Source: Hamadaea sp013361475
Lineage (GTDB): Bacteria > Actinomycetota > Actinomycetes > Mycobacteriales > Micromonosporaceae
Assembly (NCBI RefSeq): GCF_040654195.1
Contig: NZ_JBFAHM010000009.1
Coordinates: 62,001-126,000, forward strand
DNA: 64,000 bases
Direction: 5' to 3'
Shown here: in pieces, positions 17,057 through 25,390 of the stretch
Layout: each line of letters starts with the position of its first letter
Position numbering within the stretch: the first letter of the stretch is position 1
The notes under the pieces: generated by a model
What the model was told of the DNA's origin: nothing
What the model saw: only the letters and a program-made list of their open reading frames with translations
The model's database searches: none
Position numbers and translations under genes: made by a program

Positions 17057-18667
17057 ATGGTGGGGATGACGAACGATGAGACCCTGAGACGGTTCGTTTT
17101 GCGTGCGCGGCGGGTGAGAGCCCACTCGCTCGTCCAGAACTGGGACGAACTGATTCGCTACGCCAGAGGCGAGTTCCGGGGATTACTTAATCTGAGCGGT
17201 CGGATGACCATGACCCGAAGTCTTCCGCAGGACGAGGAGATCTTCGAGTCGCTGGTGTCGAGAATCAGGCCGTTGACTGTCCAGTCCGAGCCGGTGTATT
17301 ACGTCAAGGTCTTCGACGCGATCGACCAAGCACTCGGTGCTAGAGACGCAGCCGAAGCGCGGAGCAAGTTGTCCGACCTTCGAGCGGCCTGGACGGCTGC
17401 CGAGATCCAAGGAGTCCAAACCCAGGCGTACGCCCTGCAGACAGCCAGCGTGGATGGCACCAACGCCACGAACCTCGTATCGGATACACAGCTCGCTGCC
17501 GCATGGCTGTACGCAGATCTCGTTCACGCAGACGCTAAGGGACCGAAGCGGGAGGCGCTGGCCTTCCCGCTTGCCGAGCGATACGCCGCGGCAGTCAGGG
17601 TGTTCTCGCATATGGCAGCGCTCACCGTCGCCACATTGGGACTCGTCGACTCGCTCCGCGACACTGGCCTGATCGACATTGACGCGTCGGCGTGGGAGGA
17701 CCACGTGGTGGTGGGCATGTCGGAACTGGTTCATCAGGGCAAGGTCTATGTCGCGCCAGTGGGGAGCGAGACGCCGGACATGCGCGACGGTCTTGCGATG
17801 GGCCAGCACTGGAGTGCCTTCACCGTCACCGATCTCCTCAGACAGAACCCAGCGAATCACGTTCGCGTCGACTGCCGCGACCAGGCAGGCATGACGATCG
17901 CCTCGCACGAGGCCGCCGTGTCGCGCCGGGCGACGACAGAAACATCGATTGAGTGGGACGTGCTAGTCGCGGGAAGCTTCATGTTCACCTTCTCCTTCGA
18001 TCGACAAGATGAGCAGATCACCGGTGCACAGCTGCTCAGATCGAGCGCGCTGAACTCGACGAACGAGCTCCTACTGGCCTCCACATCCTTCCAGCTCCAA
18101 CTACACCACGCCGCAGTGATCGCATTCGAAGTCGGCGGCGAGCAGCTCCTCACGCTGGAGCCATCGACATTTCCCGACGACGTGCGACATGACATAGAGG
18201 TCACAGTGCAGACCGTCGAGGACGTCGTGGCGATCGAGCACCTGAGCGGGCAATCGCTCGGCCTGTGCGGCGGCCAGATCGACGACCGCCTCCGTGTACG
18301 GCTACGCCGGGCGCGCCTGATCTGGGAAGGCCAGATCGTTCACGCCATGCGGCACCCTGTCACCGTCACAACGACTGATGGCAACCCTCCAGCACTGATC
18401 ATTGTTGCTCCGGGGACGCTTAACATCGGCGACGCGGAGGTCCCCATACCGCAGACTCTTATGCGGCACCCCGGCATGACCGCCACCGAAATCCGCGCAG
18501 CTCCCACGGCTGGTCCGGACGCCAAGACTTTCCTTATGGCGCCGCCCACCGGCGAGCAGTTCCTGGCCTGGTCACCACAACACGTGCACGTGGCCAACGA
18601 TGACGATCTTGTCGCTACCGCTCCGTGGAACCTCATCGGCATCGACGAGGAAACGTTCGGCTACTAA
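17057..18667 (+). CDS. unrecognised 536-residue soluble protein, island cargo
   Basis: No signal peptide, membrane helix or known motif is seen. The first 250 residues look helical (KVFDAIDQALGARDAAEARS) and the rest beta-rich (SIEWDVLVAGSFMFTFSFDR). The ATG follows CACAAT at leaderless spacing; a second ATG three codons later is possible. It lies in the same direction as the membrane protein upstream and converges on the integrase. Base composition is like its island neighbours. A structural search would be needed to assign it. Confidence 0.6.
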   Translation: MVGMTNDETLRRFVLRARRVRAHSLVQNWDELIRYARGEFRGLLNLSGRMTMTRSLPQDEEIFESLVSRIRPLTVQSEPVYYVKVFDAIDQALGARDAAEARSKLSDLRAAWTAAEIQGVQTQAYALQTASVDGTNATNLVSDTQLAAAWLYADLVHADAKGPKREALAFPLAERYAAAVRVFSHMAALTVATLGLVDSLRDTGLIDIDASAWEDHVVVGMSELVHQGKVYVAPVGSETPDMRDGLAMGQHWSAFTVTDLLRQNPANHVRVDCRDQAGMTIASHEAAVSRRATTETSIEWDVLVAGSFMFTFSFDRQDEQITGAQLLRSSALNSTNELLLASTSFQLQLHHAAVIAFEVGGEQLLTLEPSTFPDDVRHDIEVTVQTVEDVVAIEHLSGQSLGLCGGQIDDRLRVRLRRARLIWEGQIVHAMRHPVTVTTTDGNPPALIIVAPGTLNIGDAEVPIPQTLMRHPGMTATEIRAAPTAGPDAKTFLMAPPTGEQFLAWSPQHVHVANDDDLVATAPWNLIGIDEETFGY

Positions 18668-18751
18668 CCTCGCCACCTGCCCGCTGAGCCTGGAGGGTGG
18701 CACGCTCTTCGGTTCGCGTGGCAGTCTGCTGTCGCGGTACTTCGTGGCCGG

Positions 18752-19792
18752 TCACGCGCCGTTCAGTCGGGCCAGCTGTGCGGCGCTGGCGAGCGGATGC
18801 GGCTGTCCAGTCATCGCCGCGAGCGCGGCGGCGACTTCGTGGATTTGGCCTTTGATGTAGGTGGTCGTGGCGGGGCCGGTGGAGTCGGTGTGGCCGGCAT
18901 ACGCGCGGGCGACGCCGTAGCCGACATTGCGTTCGACCCAGGTCAGGGTGGTGTGGCGCAACCAGTGCGTGGACACGCCGAGCATCGCCACCCACGGCAG
19001 CTGCTCCCCCAGGCGTTTCCACAGATGGTCGTAGCGGCGGCTGGTCAGCGGACGGCCGTCGCGATAGCGCAGCAGCCTGTCGGTCGGCTGCACCGCTCCC
19101 CTAGCCTTGGCCAGGGCCAGCAGGTGCTGAGCGAGGCCGGTGGTGATCGGCTGCCAGCGTTGCGTGCCGCCCTTCTCCGTCAGATGCACCTGCCCGTTGC
19201 GCACGTCGAGGTCGGCCAGGCGTAGTCCGAGGGCGCCGCCGCGGCGGCAGGCGGTTTCGGTGTGCAGGCGCAGCAGCAGTGCGTCGAGGACCACGTCGTC
19301 ACCGCTGGCGCGGGCGGCCTCGTTGATCTGGACGAGTTCGCCCGCGGTTAGGGCGCGGCGGGTGTTCGGCAGCCGTCGGGGTTTGGCCACCTGATGGGCC
19401 GGACTGGCGCCAGGGTCGATGAGCCCGTCGGCGATGGCCCGGTTGAACAGGGCACGGGCGGCGGCGATCACGTGTTCGCCGGCGTGCCGGCCGCTGCGGC
19501 TGTTGCGCCGTGATCGCGCGGATCCGGCGGCTTCATACCGGAGGGCTTCGATGTCGGTGGCGGCGATCTCGTCGAGGCACCGGTGGCCCCACAGCGTTCG
19601 CATGCGCGCCCAGTAACTGCCGTAGGTGCGCCGGGCGCCTGGACCGGCCGCGGCAGCGACTTGCGGCAGGTAGTCGGCGACGGTCGGGATCGGCCTGCGC
19701 GAGCGCAGGTCGTCGCGCAGGTCGGTGATGGTGACGCCGAGTTCGGCGAGCATGCGCCAGGCGGCGGCGATGCGGTCAGCGGGTGCGGTCAT
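18752..19792 (-). CDS. tyrosine recombinase / integrase
   Basis: A 346-residue integrase. The N-terminal SAM-like core-binding domain (about residues 35-150) includes TYGSYWARMRTLWG. The catalytic domain has the first Arg in ETACRRGGALGLRLADL, the HxxR box in THWLRHTTLTWVE, and the nucleophile Tyr in TTTYIKGQ. The start overlaps the TGA of the AbrB-like gene (ATGA), so the two are co-expressed. It stands 0.65 kb from the 3' end of tRNA-Leu, the usual target of such enzymes, and is the likely integration enzyme of the island. No duplicated tRNA end was found by eye. Confidence 0.92.
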   Translation of the reverse strand: MTAPADRIAAAWRMLAELGVTITDLRDDLRSRRPIPTVADYLPQVAAAAGPGARRTYGSYWARMRTLWGHRCLDEIAATDIEALRYEAAGSARSRRNSRSGRHAGEHVIAAARALFNRAIADGLIDPGASPAHQVAKPRRLPNTRRALTAGELVQINEAARASGDDVVLDALLLRLHTETACRRGGALGLRLADLDVRNGQVHLTEKGGTQRWQPITTGLAQHLLALAKARGAVQPTDRLLRYRDGRPLTSRRYDHLWKRLGEQLPWVAMLGVSTHWLRHTTLTWVERNVGYGVARAYAGHTDSTGPATTTYIKGQIHEVAAALAAMTGQPHPLASAAQLARLNGA

Positions 19793-20301
19793 GACGGTCT
19801 TTCCAGGATCTGGGTGTGCCGGCGGGCCAGGAGCCGGGCGAGAGTGGCGATCGGGTGAATGATCAGCAGGTCGGCGTCGGGCAGCGCGGCGAGCAGCACT
19901 GCGGACGGGGCACCGATGGCGCACATCCGGCGGGCCGCGGCGGGCAGGACGAGCGCGCTGTCGGCGCCGATAGCGCGCCGCCCGTGGCCGGTCGGGCGCA
20001 CGAGGATGGCGCCGTGGCGGACGGTGACGGTGATCAGGTCGCCCGCAGCCCAGCCGAGCGCGGACATGACGCCGGCGGCGCTGATTTGGCCGGATCGGTT
20101 GAGCCGGGCGATCGCGTATATCGCCGGGCCGGTTCCGGGCGAGCCGGGCGGCGCCGCGGTGGATGGTGCGGGTGGCCCTGGTGGGAGGTCGCCGACCGGC
20201 GCGGGCACGGGGCGCGGGCGGGGCAGGGCGGCCGGGATGAGCGCGGCGATGGGCCCGCCGGGCGGGCAGTCGGGTGGTGGCACGCGGCTCATGGTCGCCA
20301 C
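19789..20301 (-). CDS. AbrB/SpoVT-like protein paired with the integrase
   Basis: A 170-residue protein with a Pro-rich N-terminal 60 residues. It then has an AbrB-like swapped-hairpin segment (GQISAAGVMSALGWAAGDLI and TVTVRHGAILVRPTG) and a helical tail (LIIHPIATLARLLARRH). The start is GTG, or an ATG three codons later. Its stop overlaps the integrase start. It may regulate integrase expression or act as a directionality factor. Both roles are inferred from position. Confidence 0.65.
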   Translation of the reverse strand: MATMSRVPPPDCPPGGPIAALIPAALPRPRPVPAPVGDLPPGPPAPSTAAPPGSPGTGPAIYAIARLNRSGQISAAGVMSALGWAAGDLITVTVRHGAILVRPTGHGRRAIGADSALVLPAAARRMCAIGAPSAVLLAALPDADLLIIHPIATLARLLARRHTQILERPS

Positions 20302-20441
20302 CAGCCGGACAGGGCGGCGAGGGAGTTACCGGGAGGGTGACCCTCGTCCGGTGGACGTGGCCGAGTTAACCGACCACAGAGCAGAAGAATCCCGCGACCG
20401 GCGAAGATTCGCTTCGGCCGATGACGGGAATCCGCAGGTGG

Positions 20442-20528
20442 TGGTGTCCGAGGGGGGACTTGAACCCCCACGCCCTATACGGGCACTAGCACCTCAAGCT
20501 AGCGCGTCTGCCATTCCGCCACCCGGAC
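20442..20528 (-). tRNA. tRNA-Leu (anticodon GAG)
   Basis: The minus strand folds as a class II tRNA. The acceptor stem pairs GTCCGGG with CTCGGAC, followed by discriminator A and an encoded CCA. The anticodon stem CTAGC/GCTAG holds the loop TTGAGGT (anticodon GAG, reading CUC and CUU). It has a long variable arm and a T-arm with GGTTCAAGTCC. Its 3' end faces the integrase, consistent with being the island's attachment site. Confidence 0.95.
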
Positions 20529-20640
20529 AGGTGGTCCGACTTCGCCCGCACCGTAGGCACCAGGCCCTTGGTGTCCGGCTCAGCCGCACGAGCCATAACT
20601 GTACACGGCCCGCCATGATCACGCACACGGGGTATCCGGT

Positions 20641-20751
20641 GTCGCGTCGAGCGGGCCGCGAAGGCGGGCCGCGGCCGGCCCGACGCGACGTTGATCATGG
20701 AGTTTGCACCCCCGACACGCCGTCGATACCACAGTTAACTCCATGATCAAC
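20641..20751. repeat. compound palindromic intergenic repeat
   Basis: Two nested hairpins lie side by side in the 453-base gap between the tRNA and the next gene. The first pairs GTCGCGTCG with CGACGCGAC around a GC-rich interior. The second pairs GTTGATCATGGAGTT with AACTCCATGATCAAC exactly (15 bp, 32-base loop). This looks like a non-coding mobile or REP/MITE-like element. The rest of the gap holds no recognisable gene. Confidence 0.6.
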
Positions 20752-20981
20752 GGTGGTCGGGGAAGACGGGAAAGGACAGGTGTTCGAGGGAAGTGAGGGA
20801 TGCCACATACGGAAATGTGCCACGTTACAAGGGCTGACAAGGACCGCAGGTCACGGCGCGGGCGTGGAGTGACGGCCAGGTAGCGGACAGTGGTGAATGT
20901 CAGTGGGCACGTTTAGAATGTGTGTACGAAACAGGGTCGTTGACCTGCTGCGCTGACACGCGCCGACACGAGGGAGCCGAC

Positions 20982-21638
20982 ATGTCCACCCCTTCCGCCA
21001 CCCGTTCGCTGCCCTACGCCACGTTGCTCGCGTTCACCCGCTATGTCGATCAGACCGGCCCGACGAAGGCGGCGTACGTCGGTGGACTTCGCCGGCGGCG
21101 CGAGACGGGCGGCGGGTTCAATCCGCACGGCCAGTTTCTGAAGGCGCTCAAGGCCGACATCCAGTTCCGCACCGGCGGGCTGCACCTGGCCGACATTGCC
21201 CAGTCGGTCGCGCCGCGCTGGCGGCGACTCTATGCGGCGCTGACGACCGGGGCGGCGCAGTACTTGGAGACGCTCGGCGAGCCAGGTGAGTTCGGGCTGA
21301 CGCCGACCCGGGAGGCGCTGGGGATGCTCGGCGATCTGCCGGTGAAGGTCAGCGCGCACTTCGGGCTGCGGTATGACGACGGCCGCAAGGAGGCGGTCCG
21401 GTTGCACTTCGACGAGCAGCCGCCGACGGCGGAGACGATCACGGCGTCGCTGCACCTCATGCGGCGCTATATGGATCAGATCCTGCCGAACGGCGTACCG
21501 GTGCTGGTGGATGTCCGGCGTGGGGTGCCGCACCGGCTGGATGAGGTGAAGGGCGCGTTCGAGGATGTCGACAGCTGGCTGACCGGTGAGGCCGCCGGAT
21601 TCACCGCGATGTGGGGGCGACTCCCCCAGGCCGCGTAG
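20982..21638 (+). CDS. conserved-looking actinomycete protein of unknown function
   Basis: This 218-residue soluble protein starts at an ATG preceded by GAGGGAG. It has no membrane segment. Readable features are an N-terminal helical part (YATLLAFTRYVDQTGPTKAA), RRRRETGGGFNPHGQFLKAL, and a C-terminal beta/alpha part (KVSAHFGLRYDDGRKEAVRL). It is monocistronic and codon use is like that of housekeeping neighbours, so it is probably chromosomal and not island cargo. No function is assigned. Confidence 0.65.
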   Translation: MSTPSATRSLPYATLLAFTRYVDQTGPTKAAYVGGLRRRRETGGGFNPHGQFLKALKADIQFRTGGLHLADIAQSVAPRWRRLYAALTTGAAQYLETLGEPGEFGLTPTREALGMLGDLPVKVSAHFGLRYDDGRKEAVRLHFDEQPPTAETITASLHLMRRYMDQILPNGVPVLVDVRRGVPHRLDEVKGAFEDVDSWLTGEAAGFTAMWGRLPQAA

Positions 21639-21700
21639 CCGACGATCAGGGTCCTCGGGAATCGCTCAGGTCCCTGGGGACACGCCACGACCATAGGTTC

Positions 21701-21880
21701 ATGATCGCGCGGAAGCCGCGCAGCAAGCTGCGGAACCCGCGCGCGGCGGCAGAAGGAACGCGCAAAGTCGCGGAAGGCGCGCACGCAAAGCCCGGAAGAC
21801 ACGCGCAGAGCCGCGGGAAGGCATGCGGAAGGAACGCGTGAAGCCGCGGGAAGCGCGGAAAGGCGCGCGGAAAGACAGCA
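21701..21880. repeat. degenerate GCGCGGAAG-type repeat tract
   Basis: About 180 bases consist of imperfect copies of a 10-14 base unit resembling GCGCGGAAG or GCCGCGGGAAG. A short basic frame (starting MIARKPRSKLRNPRAAAEG) runs through it but looks like a by-product of the repeats. The tract lies between two convergent genes and ends at the terminator. Confidence 0.6.
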
Positions 21881-21885
21881 AAAGA

Positions 21886-21923
21886 GGGAGCCGGGCTTGC
21901 CCTGACCTGCAAGCCCGGCTCCC
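21886..21923 (-). terminator. strong intrinsic terminator
   Basis: GGGAGCCGGGCTTG and its exact complement CAAGCCCGGCTCCC form a 14-bp stem with a 10-base loop. On the minus strand the hairpin is followed by TCTTTTGCTGTCTTT. It begins 11 bases after the stop of the phosphodiester glycosidase gene, so it ends that transcript. Confidence 0.85.
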
Positions 21924-21934
21924 GTGGGTCGTCG

Positions 21935-24900
21935 TCATGAAACGGTGACGACGACCTCCTGGGTGACGCCGTTGACGGTGACCGCGAGGGTCGCCGTGCC
22001 CGCGCGCAGGCCGGTCAGCTGCCCGGTCGGGGGGTCGAAGGCCGCGATGTCACCGGAGTCCGCGGTGCGTCGCGGTCCGATGTGGAGTCCGGCCCCGCCC
22101 GTCCAGGCGAAGCTCACCGGGTACGCGACGGGCACGACCCGCCCACCCGGCTGGGTGAGCGAAGCGGACACGTCGACGGATGCGCCGACGGTGACCGCCG
22201 GCACGGTGACGGAGAGCCCGTCGACGTGCGGGTTGACCTGGGCGGTCAGCCACTGGCCGGGGCCGCACGGGACGAGCGGCAGGCCGGTGTAGGGGCGCGG
22301 GTGGGTGACCTTGTCGACGCCCCACAGGGTCCAGCCGGTGAAGCCGCCGTCGTCGGCCGGCGTGGCGGGGTTCTTGCCGGAGTTGCCGTTGATGAAGTAG
22401 GGCACTCCGTCCACTCGGGACGCGTGGAACGTTCCGACGTGGCCGCCGAGGAAGGCGGCGCCCTTGCCGGTCGTGGTCTGGAAGTCGGCCAGCCACTTCT
22501 CGATCAGGCCGGCTTCCTTGCGGTCGTTGAGCTGGCTGCCCTTGCCCGGGGTCGGGTCCTGCGGCGGGACGTGCTCGACGAGGACGACCGAGCCGATGGC
22601 CGGGTCGGCGGCCGCGCTGTCCAGGGCGGAGCGCAGCAGGGCGTACTGGTCGTAGCCGGAGCTGCGGATCGACAGGGCGGAGGTGTCGAGGGTGACGAAC
22701 CGGGTGCCGTTGTGGTCGAAGACCCGGTGGGTGTCGCCGAAGACCGCCTGGAAGTTGCCGATCGGACCGCCCATGACCTCGTGGTTGCCCGGGACGTAGT
22801 AGTACGGCAGCTCGCCGCCGAGTTCCTCGTCCAGGATCTGCTTGGCGAAGGCGATGTCGGCCGGGGAGGCCTCGTCGACGAAGTCGCCGTCGATGATCAG
22901 GAAGTCCGGCTTGGCCGCCTTGATCTCCCGCAGCGTACGCCGAGCGTTGCGCACGATGTCGCTGTCGGGCGACCGGGCGACGAACTGGGAGTCGGACATG
23001 ACGGCGAAGCGCCAGTCCTTCGAGTTCACCGCGCCGAACCTACCGACGATGGGGTCGACGACCTTGGGGACGGCCGGGGAGACGACGGTCGGCGGCACCT
23101 TCGCCACCAGGTCGTCGATGATGACCTCGCCCTTGTACTGGGCGGCCGCCTTGGTTTCCACGACGTAGAAGCGCCGCAGTTTCAGCGGGTACGCGACCCC
23201 GACGGGCACCTTGAACTCGACGTACTTCCAGCCGGTCCAGGTGATGTAGTCGCTGCGCAGGATCTGCGCCTGGCCGAGGCCGTCGTAGAACTCCAGGGCC
23301 GGCCACTCCCCCTTGCCGTTGCCGTAGATCCACAGCCCGAAGCCCTGGGGCTGGCCATCGATCGTGAACTGGGTCGGCGGGTTGGCGTACGCGGCCCGGG
23401 TGGCGGTCGACTGGGTGAAGTCGTAGCTGAGCTTGATCCCCTGCCCGGTGTGACCGTCCGGCGTCGGCGCGATGGTGGCGCTGGCCCGGGCCGTGGTGAC
23501 CGTCCACTTCGCCGCGTCGTCGAAGGTGGCGGCCGAGACGTCGGTGAGGCCGACCGTGACGGCGACGCTGGCCGAGTGGCCCTGCACCGTGGCGGTGATC
23601 AGCCCGGCGCCGGTGGCCACCAGCGGCTTGACAGTGAGGGTGCCGTTCGGGGTGGCGGTCACCTCGAACAGGTCGTGGTCGTAGTCGAGCTTGGCGTCGC
23701 CGGGCTCGATCGGTGCGGTGGCTCCGGCATCGTCGTAGCCGACCAGGCCGAACGCTCCGGTGGACCCGGACGACAGGCCGAGCCGTTCGACGGTGGGCCG
23801 GATGCGGTCGAGCGCGCCCAGCACGGTCAGCTTCGTCGAGCCGGTGGCGGTGGCCCGGAACGCGGTCACTGTCGTCTGCCCGGGGAATCCGGCGTGGAAG
23901 ACATTGTCGGAGGTGACCCAGCCGACCGGCACCATGCTGGAGCGCCAGAGCGGCGTGCCCGCGGCGGGGCCGTAGGTCTCGTCGTAACCGTTGGCGGTGA
24001 GCTTGCGGGTCAGACCGGGGAACACCCGATCCGGCCGGGCCAGGGTGACCTGGTCGGAGCCGGGCGCGGCGGCCGGGTCGGCGGTCGGCGCGACCCAGTA
24101 GCCGGTCAGCTTGCCGCTGCCGACCGGGGCGTACAGGCCGAGGCCGTTGGCCACTGCCCGCTCGCTGCCGTCGGACGGGCTGTTCTCCAGCGTGAGGTCG
24201 GCCTCGCCGGGCTTACGGGCCAGCAGCGTAGAAGAGCCGCCGCCGTCGATGTTGAGCGCGTTGTACGCCCCGAAGTCGGCGACGATCTGCGCCCACTTGC
24301 CCAGGGTGACACCGGCGCTGTTGGCCTGCTTGCCGTCGATGGTGAGCAGGTACATCTTGGTGCCTTCGCGGTTGAAGCCGACCGCGCTGCGGGCCGCCAG
24401 GGCGACGTCGTCGAAGTCCTGCGGTACGCCGTCCTTGACGAGCAGGTAGTTTCCGCCGACCGCGGCGTACAGGGGGCCGCCGTCGGAGGTCTTCGGCTGG
24501 TACGCCACGGTGACGTGGGTGCCGACGGCGAGGTTGCGCAGGGCGACCGCCCCGGCCTCGCGGCCGAGCAGGATCGTCGTCCCGGCCGGGATCGTCCCGG
24601 AGCCCGCCGCCGAGCCGATGGCGGTGACGACGTTGTCGACCAGAGTCACCTCGGTGACGTCGGACGCGCCGTCGACGGCGCGCTGGCGGGTGTAGTCGCC
24701 CCACAGTGGAGTGATCAGGCCGATGCCGCCGCTCTGCACCCGGTTGTTGAACTGGGTCAGCGCGACTGAGCCACCGTCCCAGGTCGCCGTGCCGTCGAAG
24801 CCGACCTGCAGGAGGCGGCCGATGCCTTCGGCGCTGAACCCGACGGCGTTGGACCAGCCGGCGGTCGGCGACTGCACGAGCTGTCCGCTGTGGACGCCGA

Positions 24901-25291
24901 TGCCCAGCGCCGCGCCGGAGTTGTTGATGTCGAAGAAGTCACCGTTGACCGCGGCGACCGCGCGGGTCGCCTTGCCGTCGTGGGTGGTCATCTGGCGTAC
25001 GGTCTCGTCTGCGGCGACCTTCCCGGGGCTCAGGTAGTCGACCGTGATGCCGCCGCCCAGGTCGGTCGTCAGCGCGTCGGCCCGCAGCCAGCCGCCGGCG
25101 TCGACGGTGTCGAAGGAGGTCAGGGTCACACCGGGCGCGACGGGCCGGGTCGTCCGGGCGGTCTCGATCGCGGGCGCGGCCTGCGTCTCGGCCGCCTGGG
25201 CAACCGCGACACCGCCGAACGCGAACGCGGTCGTCACCGCGAGCGAGAGCGCGAGAAGCCGTCTCGGGGGGAAACGTCGAGGGGGGAACAT
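21935..25291 (-). CDS. secreted phosphodiester glycosidase / metallophosphoesterase
   Basis: A 1118-residue exported protein. The signal peptide is MFPPRRFPPRRLLALSLAVT with cleavage near AQAAE. Residues about 60-390 match the NAGPA-type phosphodiester glycosidase domain (VAAVNGDFFDINNSGAALGI and ALNIDGGGSSTLLARK). Beta-rich linker domains follow, including one carbohydrate-binding-like, and then a calcineurin-like metallophosphoesterase domain from about residue 757 (MSDSQF, DGDFVDE, GNHEVMG, EHVPP, GGHVGTFH). The first motif has Gln where His is more usual. An Ig-like domain ends it. It likely removes phosphodiester-linked sugars and phosphate from extracellular polymers. A TTG start 27 bases upstream is an alternative. 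Confidence 0.9.
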   Translation of the reverse strand: MFPPRRFPPRRLLALSLAVTTAFAFGGVAVAQAAETQAAPAIETARTTRPVAPGVTLTSFDTVDAGGWLRADALTTDLGGGITVDYLSPGKVAADETVRQMTTHDGKATRAVAAVNGDFFDINNSGAALGIGVHSGQLVQSPTAGWSNAVGFSAEGIGRLLQVGFDGTATWDGGSVALTQFNNRVQSGGIGLITPLWGDYTRQRAVDGASDVTEVTLVDNVVTAIGSAAGSGTIPAGTTILLGREAGAVALRNLAVGTHVTVAYQPKTSDGGPLYAAVGGNYLLVKDGVPQDFDDVALAARSAVGFNREGTKMYLLTIDGKQANSAGVTLGKWAQIVADFGAYNALNIDGGGSSTLLARKPGEADLTLENSPSDGSERAVANGLGLYAPVGSGKLTGYWVAPTADPAAAPGSDQVTLARPDRVFPGLTRKLTANGYDETYGPAAGTPLWRSSMVPVGWVTSDNVFHAGFPGQTTVTAFRATATGSTKLTVLGALDRIRPTVERLGLSSGSTGAFGLVGYDDAGATAPIEPGDAKLDYDHDLFEVTATPNGTLTVKPLVATGAGLITATVQGHSASVAVTVGLTDVSAATFDDAAKWTVTTARASATIAPTPDGHTGQGIKLSYDFTQSTATRAAYANPPTQFTIDGQPQGFGLWIYGNGKGEWPALEFYDGLGQAQILRSDYITWTGWKYVEFKVPVGVAYPLKLRRFYVVETKAAAQYKGEVIIDDLVAKVPPTVVSPAVPKVVDPIVGRFGAVNSKDWRFAVMSDSQFVARSPDSDIVRNARRTLREIKAAKPDFLIIDGDFVDEASPADIAFAKQILDEELGGELPYYYVPGNHEVMGGPIGNFQAVFGDTHRVFDHNGTRFVTLDTSALSIRSSGYDQYALLRSALDSAAADPAIGSVVLVEHVPPQDPTPGKGSQLNDRKEAGLIEKWLADFQTTTGKGAAFLGGHVGTFHASRVDGVPYFINGNSGKNPATPADDGGFTGWTLWGVDKVTHPRPYTGLPLVPCGPGQWLTAQVNPHVDGLSVTVPAVTVGASVDVSASLTQPGGRVVPVAYPVSFAWTGGAGLHIGPRRTADSGDIAAFDPPTGQLTGLRAGTATLAVTVNGVTQEVVVTVS

Positions 25292-25330
25292 GCCAAGCAG
25301 TAGACCCCCGGACGGCAAATCTTTTCAAGA

Positions 25331-25350
25331 CTTAACGTGTACTCGTTAAG
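25331..25350. promoter_or_regulatory. inverted repeat between divergent genes
   Basis: CTTAACG and CGTTAAG flank a 6-base centre, 40-59 bases upstream of the secreted phosphoesterase start and about 40 bases before trmB. Its position fits an operator over the phosphoesterase promoter. The binding protein is unknown. Confidence 0.45.
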
Positions 25351-25390
25351 AATTTTCTGGTCGGCGGTCGCCGGTATCCTGGTGGGCGTC

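Noticed and set aside
20442..20528. Second copy of the tRNA-Leu 3' end as attR
   Set aside because: I looked for the T-arm and acceptor segment elsewhere in the window and did not find it; the other attachment site may be degenerate or the element may extend elsewhere.
21701..21841. Basic 46-residue peptide in the repeat tract
   Set aside because: No ribosome site, and its residues simply follow the degenerate DNA repeats.
22082..24769. 895-residue open frame on the plus strand
   Set aside because: It is antisense to the secreted phosphoesterase, with Gly/Val/Asp-rich composition caused by GC-rich codon positions; the minus-strand protein has clear domains and motifs.
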